This document shows positions 1-5,295 of a stretch of 15,038 nt of DNA, piece after piece (position 1 is the first letter of the stretch; the number at the start of each line of letters is the position of its first letter). The notes under the pieces are model-generated. The model ran no database searches and was not told where the DNA came from. It was given only the letters and a program-made list of their open reading frames with translations. Made by a program: the position numbers and the translations under genes. The DNA is from JACQAI01 sp035507915 (GTDB lineage Bacteria > Pseudomonadota > Alphaproteobacteria > Elsterales > Elsteraceae): contig DATJNS010000158.1 of assembly GCA_035507915.1 (NCBI GenBank), positions 1-15,038 of the forward strand. Direction: 5' to 3'.

Positions 1-483
1 CGCGGCGAACATCGTCGGCGACGCGATCACGTCCGTGATCGCACGGTGGCCCTCGCGTTGCGCGTCGGTCAGGCCGTTGAACCGCGCTAGCGCCGCACGC
101 CAGTCGTCGGATGCGCGCGGCACGAGCGCGACACGCGGATCGAGATCGTCGGTGAAATCGGCGAGGTCGGCCAGGCGAACGCTGGTCTTGCCCGACTTGG
201 TGTAGCCGCGCGCGGCGAGCTCGGCATCGAGTTCGACGTCCGCCACGATCGAGGGGATCCGGAAGACGATCGGCAGCCCGGCATCGTCGAACGCCCGCTC
301 GCAGGTCGCGATCTTCTCCGCAAGCGGCAACTGTCCATGCCGCGCCGGATTGACCGAGTTCGCGCGGCGCGTATAGCCGCGCGAGAAGCGCAGCGACCAG
401 CCGTCATACGGCGTCTCAGCCAGCGCGGGCCATGCCCTGACCGACAGATCCTCGACCTGCCGGGCCGAGACCGGGTCAGTCAC
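1..483 (-). CDS. GNAT-family N-acetyltransferase, N-terminal part (cut by left window edge)
   Basis: The visible 161 codons begin with GTG at 483 and run off the left edge without a stop. The segment WPALAETPYDGWSLRFSRGY at about residues 18-37, followed by TRRANSVNPA, is the conserved N-terminal signature I know from a family of alphaproteobacterial GNAT acetyltransferases. These transfer an acetyl group from acetyl-CoA to an amine. The acetyl-CoA-binding core (motif A, R/Q-x-x-G-x-G/A) should lie in the missing C-terminal part, so the acceptor cannot be guessed. The GTG start is chosen because an ATG two codons earlier is in another frame and stops at once; no strong Shine-Dalgarno is visible. 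The gene starts 19 bases after the H1-like gene ends, so the two are probably co-transcribed. The family call is fairly sure; the substrate is unknown. Confidence 0.82.
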   Translation of the reverse strand, partial: MTDPVSARQVEDLSVRAWPALAETPYDGWSLRFSRGYTRRANSVNPARHGQLPLAEKIATCERAFDDAGLPIVFRIPSIVADVELDAELAARGYTKSGKTSVRLADLADFTDDLDPRVALVPRASDDWRAALARFNGLTDAQREGHRAITDVIASPTMFAA

Positions 484-502
484 GGCATCTGGCCACGGCG
501 CG

Positions 503-949
503 TCAGCTCCAGGAAGGACGCCAGTCGGTGATCGCCGCGGGGACCTCGGGCTCGGCCGCCGGGGCCGGGCTGGCCGGTGCGGGAGTCGGCGTCGGATTCC
601 ACCAAGCGGGCGGCGACGGTTGCGCCGCTGGTGTGGCGGCTTTCGGCGGCGGCACGGCGCGCGGCTTGCGGGGGATCGGAGCGGCGCGCTTCGGCGCCGA
701 CTTCTTGGCCGCGCTCTTCTTCTTGGGGGCCGCGCGACGTTTGACGGCGGCGCGCTTGGCGACGGATTTCTTCTTGGTGGTTTTCCTCTTGGCGGTTTTC
801 TTGCGCGCCGCCTTGGTGGTGCGCCGCGCCGACGCGGCGCGCCGCTTCGCGGCCTTCTTCATCATCTTCTTCGCCGCCTTGGCTTTGGCGCGCGGCTTTG
901 CTTTCTTCTTCGCCCCGGCGCTCTTCCGGCGTTTGGTCGCTCTCGCCAT
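503..949 (-). CDS. Lys/Ala-rich histone-H1-like protein with Pro/Ala-rich tail
   Basis: This 148-residue protein starts MARATKRRK. Residues 1 to about 90 are almost entirely Lys, Arg and Ala in short degenerate repeats (KKAAKRR, RKKTAKRK, APKKKSAAKK). Residues of about 91-140 are Pro/Ala-rich, and the end carries several Trp (AWWNP, DWRPSWS). The basic part resembles the C-terminal arm of histone H1 and bacterial H1-like or AlgP-like proteins, which bind DNA or RNA non-specifically, so a nucleoid role is an inference from composition only. ATG 949 is preferred over an upstream in-frame start because GGGAGGAG lies just before it and the basic region begins there. It heads a probable two-gene operon with the GNAT gene. 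Low complexity makes homology weak: a ribosome- or RNA-associated protein is also possible. Confidence 0.78.
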   Translation of the reverse strand: MARATKRRKSAGAKKKAKPRAKAKAAKKMMKKAAKRRAASARRTTKAARKKTAKRKTTKKKSVAKRAAVKRRAAPKKKSAAKKSAPKRAAPIPRKPRAVPPPKAATPAAQPSPPAWWNPTPTPAPASPAPAAEPEVPAAITDWRPSWS

Positions 950-1172
950 CGGCTCCTCCCATCGACTCTGAGGCGTCACGGCAATCCAAGCGCATTCCGC
1001 GCCCGGAACAAAGCGAATTCGAAGCTGCGCGACGCAACTCGACGAACGCACGGGCACACGCGGCTGGATCGCCGACGACGCAACGCGCGAAGCATTGGGA
1101 AGGCTCGATCATGATGCGCCCCGCCTCCACAAAACCCTGCAACGGTGCTCGGCGGTCGAGCGTTGGCCATGC
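950..1172. other. Divergent intergenic region between the H1-like gene and the small helical protein
   Basis: This 223-base gap separates two diverging genes, so it should hold promoters for both. The only clear element is the strong Shine-Dalgarno GGGAGGAG (read on the minus strand) next to 949. Short open frames cross it on both strands but show no recognisable protein and no good ribosome binding site. I see no convincing -35/-10 pair, hairpin or repeat. Confidence 0.5.
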
Positions 1173-1361
1173 ATGACCACGACATCATCCCTGCGGGCTC
1201 GGGCGCAGCGCTTTCGCATTCTGGCCGAACGCTATGACGGCAGCGCGGCCGAGCACATGCGCGAGGCCGCCGCGCAGCTCGAGCGCCAGGCCGACGCGCT
1301 CGACGCCTATGCCGCAGCCACCCGCCTCATCCGGGACCGCGGCAACGCCCTGAGCGCCTGA
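1173..1361 (+). CDS. Small helical protein of unknown function (62 aa)
   Basis: This 62-residue protein has the pattern ARAQRFRILAERYDGSAAEH followed by a Leu/Ala/Glu/Arg-rich stretch to LDAYAAATRLIRD. It is predicted to be two or three amphipathic helices with no Cys, no signal peptide and no membrane segment. Similar small Arg/Glu/Ala-rich proteins are common as unnamed genes in Rhizobiales-type genomes; I assign no function. ATG 1173 is chosen because the helical pattern starts there. An in-frame TTG at 1095 would add 26 residues of unlikely sequence (HKTLQRCSAVERWPC). The Shine-Dalgarno before 1173 is poor, and an overlapping ATG at 1169 is in another frame. The gene ends next to a hairpin and converges on the lipoprotein gene. 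Confidence 0.6.
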   Translation: MTTTSSLRARAQRFRILAERYDGSAAEHMREAAAQLERQADALDAYAAATRLIRDRGNALSA

Positions 1362-1384
1362 TTCGCCGCACCGCCGCGCCCGAA

Positions 1385-1400
1385 CCGATCGAGCGATCGG
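1385..1400. terminator. Hairpin between convergent genes, candidate bidirectional terminator
   Basis: CCGATC-GAGC-GATCGG is a perfect 6-bp stem with a 4-base loop, in the 73-base gap between the 62-aa gene (+) and the lipoprotein gene (-). Flanking bases add further pairs across mismatches (about 1379-1406). No T-tract follows on either strand, so intrinsic termination is only a suggestion. Confidence 0.4.
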
Positions 1401-1434
1401 GTCCGGCGCCGCGCCGTCGAATGCCGACGGTCGA

Positions 1435-1653
1435 TCAGTTGTGGTGAGAGGTCGCTGCGCCGACCACGGCACCCGCCGCGCCGCCGACCGCGGCACCGAC
1501 CAGCGGGTTGAAGCCCGCCACCGCGCCGAGCACGGCGCCCCCGCCGGCGCCGATCGCGCCGCCACTGAGCGTCCGCTGCTCGCTGTTCGACATGTGGTCG
1601 CAGCCCGCCAGCGCGACCGCCAGCAATCCGACGACGGCAAGCTTGCTCAGCAT
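1435..1653 (-). CDS. Small glycine-zipper lipoprotein
   Basis: This 72-residue protein begins with a lipoprotein signal, MLSKLAVVGLLAVALAGC, with lipobox LAGC and Cys18 as the lipidation site. The mature part is about 55 residues. It has a short polar linker (SNSEQRTLS), then a Gly/Ala-rich stretch with Gly every four residues (GGAIGAGGGAVLGAVAG and GAAVGGAAGAVVGA), ending in SHHN. This is the glycine-zipper arrangement of small envelope lipoproteins related to the Rickettsia 17-kDa antigen/OsmB type, thought to pack as tight helices in the membrane. There is no additional C-terminal domain. ATG 1653 has GGAGGGG upstream; an in-frame start at 1713 would bury the signal peptide. Outer-membrane placement is inferred, as the residue after Cys is Asp, which in enterobacteria would retain it in the inner membrane. 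Confidence 0.82.
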   Translation of the reverse strand: MLSKLAVVGLLAVALAGCDHMSNSEQRTLSGGAIGAGGGAVLGAVAGFNPLVGAAVGGAAGAVVGAATSHHN

Positions 1654-1840
1654 CCAGCCCCTCCATTGCTTCTCGTGGCGGTCGCGGCCAAGGCCGCGCG
1701 TCTGATGCCACAACGCGCGATCGCGCCGAACCGTTGCTGGGGCCGCCCACCCGCTCGACAGGGCTTGCCCCGTCGCGCGCCCGGGGCCCTACACTGGCGC
1801 CGTGGCGCCCGAGAGCCACGAACCGACGCAGGGGGAGACG
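1654..1840. other. Divergent intergenic region between lipoprotein and cupin genes
   Basis: This 187-base region should hold promoters for the diverging lipoprotein and cupin genes. Both Shine-Dalgarno sequences are clear: GGAGGGG on the minus strand near 1660 and GGGGGAG at about 1831-1837 on the plus strand. A weak plus-strand promoter candidate at 1765-1795 is listed separately. No repeat or RNA gene was recognised. Confidence 0.5.
1765..1795 (+). promoter_or_regulatory. Weak sigma-70-like promoter candidate for the cupin gene
   Basis: TTGCCC at 1765-1770 and TACACT at 1790-1795 resemble -35 and -10 boxes, but the 19-base spacing is longer than the usual 17. It would start a transcript near 1802, about 39 bases before the cupin ATG. 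This is a pattern match only. Confidence 0.28.
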
Positions 1841-2311
1841 ATGACGCACCGCATCGCATGGCTGTTGGCCGGATTGGTTCTGCTGGTCGCGAGCGGGCCG
1901 TCCGCCGTGCCGGCTGCCGCGACCGAGCTCGATCCCGCCGCGGTCGCCTACAAGCTGCCCGACCAGATCGACTGGAAGCCGGGCGCCAGCCCGGGAGTCG
2001 AGAACGCGGTGCTGACCGGCGACCCCTCCAAGCCCGGCCTCTACGTCGTGCTGACCAAGTGGCTGCCCGGCCACATGAGCCGGCCGCATTGGCATCCCAA
2101 CGACCGCTTCATCACCGTGCTGTCCGGCACTTGGTGGGTCGGCACGGGCACGACCTACGATCCCGACCGCACCGTGCCGATGAAGGCCGGCACCTTCGTG
2201 ACCCACTTCGGCAAGCAGGTCCATTTCGATGGCGCCAAGGACGTCGAGACCGTGCTCCTGATCGTCGGCGAGGGGCCCGCCACCGCGACGCCGGCAACCG
2301 CGGCGAAGTAG
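1841..2311 (+). CDS. Secreted cupin-domain protein
   Basis: This 156-residue protein has a signal peptide, MTHRIAWLLAGLVLLVASG, with probable cleavage after the Ala run near residue 27 (VPAAA). A single cupin barrel follows. Cupin motif 1 is WLPGHMSRPHWHPNDRFITV at about 74-93, with candidate metal ligands His83 and His85. Motif 2 runs from PMKAGTFVTHFG to KQVHFDG, with His122 and His128. The Glu expected four residues after the second motif-1 His is Arg89, with Asp88 beside it, so metal binding may differ from a classical cupin. ATG 1841 has GGGGGAG upstream; a GTG-like extension to 1802 would mask the signal peptide. A periplasmic location is predicted; the substrate is unknown. It precedes another exported small protein in the same orientation, but a hairpin lies between them. 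Confidence 0.82.
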   Translation: MTHRIAWLLAGLVLLVASGPSAVPAAATELDPAAVAYKLPDQIDWKPGASPGVENAVLTGDPSKPGLYVVLTKWLPGHMSRPHWHPNDRFITVLSGTWWVGTGTTYDPDRTVPMKAGTFVTHFGKQVHFDGAKDVETVLLIVGEGPATATPATAAK

Positions 2312-2318
2312 CGATCGG

Positions 2319-2333
2319 GCGCCCGCGGGGCGC
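2319..2333 (+). terminator. GC hairpin just after the cupin gene
   Basis: GCGCCC-GCG-GGGCGC is a perfect 6-bp all-GC stem with a 3-base loop, starting 8 bases after the cupin stop. There is no T-tract. It fits a transcript end or 3' stabilising hairpin and suggests the next gene is not simply in the cupin operon. Confidence 0.4.
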
Positions 2334-2409
2334 GGCGGGTGCGGCCGTGCCATGGCGTGGCGGCGGCAGCGCCGGTATCATGGGCAAAAATGAAACCGGG
2401 AGACGCATC

Positions 2410-2889
2410 ATGCGCAAATTCGTCCTGGCGACCGTCGCCAGCCTGACGCTGGCGTTCGGCACGACCGGCGCCGCGCACGCCCAGCTCATCGACAAGAAGA
2501 CCCTGAGCCTGGCCGAGGCGAAGAAGATCGTCGCTGCCGCCACCATCGACGCCACCAAGAACAACCTCACCATCGCGGTCGCCATCGTCGACGACGGCGG
2601 CCACCTCGTGCTGTTCGAGCGCATGGACGACACCCAGGTCGGCAGCATCGACGTCGCGATCCGCAAGGCCCGGTCGGCGGCGTTCTATCGGCGGCCGACC
2701 AAAGTTTTCGAGGACGGCGTGATCGCCGGCCGCAGCGTGATCCTGACGCTCGACAACGCCATGCCGATCGAGGGCGGCCTGCCCCTCATGGTGGGCGCCA
2801 CGCTGGTCGGCGCAATCGGGGTCAGCGGCGGCACTGCGCCGCAGGACGGCGTCGTGGCGGCCGCCGGGGCCGCGGCGTTCGGCAAATAG
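2410..2889 (+). CDS. Exported HbpS/GlcG-type (DUF336) protein
   Basis: This 159-residue protein starts with a signal peptide, MRKFVLATVASLTLAFGTTG, ending AAHA-Q, so cleavage is probable after residue 24. The rest matches the GlcG/HbpS (DUF336) fold: LSLAEAKKIVAAA at 32-44, VAIVDDGGHLVLFERMDD at 57-74, EGGLPL at 121-126 and GAIGVSGGTAPQD at 134-146. Members bind haem or small ligands (HbpS) or sit in catabolic operons (GlcG). The exported version suggests a periplasmic ligand-binding or scavenging role, which is inferred. ATG 2410 is preferred, with GGGAG upstream. An in-frame ATG at 2380 lies before that Shine-Dalgarno and would hide the signal peptide. The spacing from the cupin gene is 98 bases. 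Family assignment is firm; the ligand is not. Confidence 0.86.
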   Translation: MRKFVLATVASLTLAFGTTGAAHAQLIDKKTLSLAEAKKIVAAATIDATKNNLTIAVAIVDDGGHLVLFERMDDTQVGSIDVAIRKARSAAFYRRPTKVFEDGVIAGRSVILTLDNAMPIEGGLPLMVGATLVGAIGVSGGTAPQDGVVAAAGAAAFGK

Positions 2890-2891
2890 CC

Positions 2892-2923
2892 GCGGACGCC
2901 CGCCGGCGCGAGCCCCCGTCCGC
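2892..2923 (+). terminator. Inverted repeat after the HbpS/GlcG-type gene
   Basis: GCGGACG at 2892-2898 pairs perfectly with CGTCCGC at 2917-2923, enclosing an 18-base GC-rich loop. It begins 3 bases after the stop codon and lies before the lyase start at 2980. A T-tract is missing, so it is only a candidate transcript end. Confidence 0.35.
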
Positions 2924-2979
2924 CTGTCGTCGATCCGCCGTCGTCTGGTAAGCTCGGGCATCCATTCCGGGAGCGGATC

Positions 2980-3954
2980 ATGAGCGACCTTCCCAAGCGC
3001 GTTGAGTTCCACGAAGAAGGCCCACGCGAAGGCTTCCAGATCGAGAGGACGATCTACCCGCTGGCCGATCGGGTGGCGCTGGTCGAGGCGCTGGCCGAAA
3101 CCGGCCTCACGCACATCCAGGTCGCCTCCTTCGTCAATCCGAAGAAGGTGCCGTCGATGGCGGACACCGAGCAGCTGTTCGCCGCCATCAAGAAGCAGCC
3201 GGGCGTGCACTACACGGCGCTGTGGCTCAACGAGCAGGGCTTCCTGCGCGCCAAGGCGACGCCCGGTGTCGATCTCACGGGCAAGCTGTCCTACTACGCG
3301 TCCGACCGCTTCGCGATGATGAACAACAACTGCTCGGCCGAGGAGATGCGCCAGCGCTCGCTGCGCTGGCTCGATCTCTACGCCGAGGCCGGCGTCGCGC
3401 TCGAGTCGGCGCTCATCATGGTGGCGTTCGGCTGCAACATCCAAGGCGAGGTGCCGATCTCGGCGATCACCGACACGGTGCGCTGGCTCGACGGCGTGCT
3501 GCGCGAGCGCAAGCTCAGGCTGCCCGCGCTCTATCTCGCCGACACGGTCGGCTGGGCCAATCCGGAATCGATCAAGCGGCGGGTCGCCGCGGTGCGCGAG
3601 CTGATGCCCGACGTGCGCATCGGCCTGCACCTGCACGACACGCGCGGACTCGGCGGCGCCAACGTCTACGCCGCGCTCGAGATGGGCGTCGACCTGTTCG
3701 ACAGCTCGGTCGCCGGGCTGGGCGGCTGCCCGTTCTGCGGCAACGATCACGGCACCGCGGCCGGCAACATCTGCACCGAGGACATGGTGTTCCTGTGCCA
3801 CGAGCTCGGCATCGAGACCGGCATCGATCTCGAGGCGCTGGTCGAGGCCTCGCGCCTCGCCGAGCGCATCATCGGCCGGCCGCTGACCGGCAAGATCATG
3901 CACGCGGGGTCGCTCGCCAAGTTCCGCGCCGCCGCGCGCCAAGCCGCGGAGTAG
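2980..3954 (+). CDS. HMG-CoA lyase-like enzyme (HMGL/DRE-TIM family), variant catalytic loop
   Basis: The protein has 324 residues, the usual size for HMG-CoA lyases, which cleave 3-hydroxy-3-methylglutaryl-CoA or related acyl-CoAs to acetyl-CoA plus a keto acid. The N-terminal motif is EEGPREGFQ with catalytic Arg16; the next residue is Glu17, where the classical enzyme has Asp (GPRDGLQ). The metal-binding HLHD motif is at 217-220 (His217, His219). The catalytic-loop Cys250 is in GLGGCPF, and Asn263 is in AAGNICTED. The loop between that Cys and Asn is four residues longer than in the classical GGCPYA-x-GASGN form and carries an extra Cys253 and His257. The gene has GGGAG upstream and is followed after 5 bases by a class III CoA-transferase. 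The pair suggests CoA activation then cleavage of an acid such as citramalate, HMG or an analogue. The exact substrate is unproven. Confidence 0.88.
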   Translation: MSDLPKRVEFHEEGPREGFQIERTIYPLADRVALVEALAETGLTHIQVASFVNPKKVPSMADTEQLFAAIKKQPGVHYTALWLNEQGFLRAKATPGVDLTGKLSYYASDRFAMMNNNCSAEEMRQRSLRWLDLYAEAGVALESALIMVAFGCNIQGEVPISAITDTVRWLDGVLRERKLRLPALYLADTVGWANPESIKRRVAAVRELMPDVRIGLHLHDTRGLGGANVYAALEMGVDLFDSSVAGLGGCPFCGNDHGTAAGNICTEDMVFLCHELGIETGIDLEALVEASRLAERIIGRPLTGKIMHAGSLAKFRAAARQAAE

Positions 3955-3959
3955 ACGAC

Positions 3960-5129
3960 ATGACCACGCCCGACCCGACGACGCTCGGATTGCCGCTCGA
4001 CGGGATTCGCGTGATCGAGCTCGGCCAGGTGCTCGCCGGACCGTTCGCCGGCGCGGTGTTCGCCGATCTCGGCGCCGAGGTCATCAAGGTCGAGCGGCCG
4101 GACGGCGGCGACGACGGTCGGCGCATCGGCGCGGCGTTCCGCTACGGCGATTCGATGACGTTCCACGAGTTCAACCGCAACAAGAAGTCGGTCACCATCG
4201 ACCTGAAGTCGCCGTCCGGCGTCGCCGCGCTCGAGGCGCTGCTCGCGACCGCCGACATCCTGGTCCACAACCTGCGGCCGGGCAGCGCCGACGAGCTCGG
4301 CATCGGCGCCGAGCGCCTGACCGAGCGCTTCCCGCGCCTGATCTATTGCGCGATGGGCGCCTACGGCCACCAGGGGCCGATGCGGCTGACGCCCGGCTAC
4401 GAGCCGATCATGCAGGCGTTCGCCGGCCTGTCGGCGATCACCGGCGAGCCCGACGGGCCGCCCGTGCGCATGGGCGCCTCGGTGTGCGACATGGGCACCG
4501 GCATGTGGACCGTGATCGGCGCGCTCACCTTGCTCGAGCGCCGTCATCGCACCGGGCGCGGCGGCATCGTCAACACGTCGCTGTTCGAGACCGCGCTGAT
4601 GTGGGCCGGCCAGAAGATCTGCGGCTACGTCAACGAGGGCAAGCAGCCCGAGCGTCATGCCTCGGGCCATCCCGGCATGACGCCCTACGAGGCGTTCGAC
4701 GCGGCCGACGGCCCGTTCCTGATCTGCGCCGGCAACGACCGGCTGTTCGCCAAGCTGGCCGATGTGCTGGGGCATCCGGAATGGCCGCGCGATCCGCGCT
4801 TCACGACCAACCGCGAGCGCCTCAAGCACAAGCCCGCGCTGCTGGCGCTGATCTCGGCGGTGCTCAAGGACGCGCCGCGCCGGCATTGGATCGACCGGCT
4901 GGCCGACGTCGGCGTGCCGTGCGCGCCGATCAACTCGATCGCCGAGCTGCTGGACGAGCCGCAGACCAAGGCGGTCGGCCTGCTCCAGACGCCGCCCGGC
5001 GAGGACTTCATCCTGCCGGCCCTGCCGATCTCGTTCGACGGCGTGCGCCCGCCGCTGCGCAACGCCGCGCCGCGGCTCGGCGACGCCAACGGCGCGCTGC
5101 TGCCCCACGCGAGCGCCGCCGACGATTGA
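3960..5129 (+). CDS. Class III (CaiB/BaiF) acyl-CoA transferase
   Basis: The protein has 389 residues, typical of single-domain family III CoA-transferases, which move CoA between carboxylic acids as interlocked dimers. The N-terminal LDGIRVIELGQVLAGPFAG and LGAEVIKVERPDGGD are family hallmarks. NLRPGSADELG at 104-114 and YGHQGPMRLTPGYEPIMQA follow. The catalytic Asp is Asp177 in GASVCDMGTGMW, matching the aspartyl position of formyl-CoA transferase. ATG 3960 lies 5 bases after the lyase stop, with GGAG overlapping that stop, so the two are translated from one transcript. The probable role is to load CoA onto the acid that the upstream lyase cleaves, with succinyl-CoA or acetyl-CoA as possible donors. 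That is inferred from the neighbour, not read from the sequence. No truncation is seen. Confidence 0.9.
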   Translation: MTTPDPTTLGLPLDGIRVIELGQVLAGPFAGAVFADLGAEVIKVERPDGGDDGRRIGAAFRYGDSMTFHEFNRNKKSVTIDLKSPSGVAALEALLATADILVHNLRPGSADELGIGAERLTERFPRLIYCAMGAYGHQGPMRLTPGYEPIMQAFAGLSAITGEPDGPPVRMGASVCDMGTGMWTVIGALTLLERRHRTGRGGIVNTSLFETALMWAGQKICGYVNEGKQPERHASGHPGMTPYEAFDAADGPFLICAGNDRLFAKLADVLGHPEWPRDPRFTTNRERLKHKPALLALISAVLKDAPRRHWIDRLADVGVPCAPINSIAELLDEPQTKAVGLLQTPPGEDFILPALPISFDGVRPPLRNAAPRLGDANGALLPHASAADD

Positions 5130-5185
5130 GCCGAGGCCCCGGCCCGCGCGTCGATGCGGCCCGCGAATCAAGGGCTTCCTCGAAG

Positions 5186-5220
5186 AGTTTAAGGCAAAAT
5201 TTACCTTGTAATTGCACTAG
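5186..5220 (+). promoter_or_regulatory. AT-rich island with imperfect palindrome upstream of the secretion genes
   Basis: In otherwise very GC-rich DNA, about 35 bases here are mostly A/T. They contain AAGGCAAA-A-TTTACCTT (5191-5207), an 8-bp inverted repeat with one mismatch. It lies in the 166-base gap between the CoA-transferase and the ABC exporter, so it may be a promoter or operator, for example for an AT-preferring silencer such as MucR/Ros or an H-NS-like protein. No clean -35/-10 pair was found. Confidence 0.42.
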
Positions 5221-5295
5221 TGGCGGACTGTTCTCTCTGTCCGTGCGCCGTTGCGGGCTCGTGCGGGTCCGGCGGCGCCTCAGCCGTGGCACGGC

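Noticed and set aside
503..949. Low-complexity Lys/Ala-coding DNA considered as a tandem repeat or CRISPR-like array
   Set aside because: Repeat units are short, irregular and coding, with no constant repeat and spacer lengths.
528..1142. Several plus- and minus-strand frames overlapping the Lys-rich gene, including one that looks hydrophobic
   Set aside because: They are reverse or shifted readings of Lys/Ala codon repeats. Complementing AAG/GCC-rich DNA gives Phe/Leu/Ala-rich strings that mimic membrane segments.
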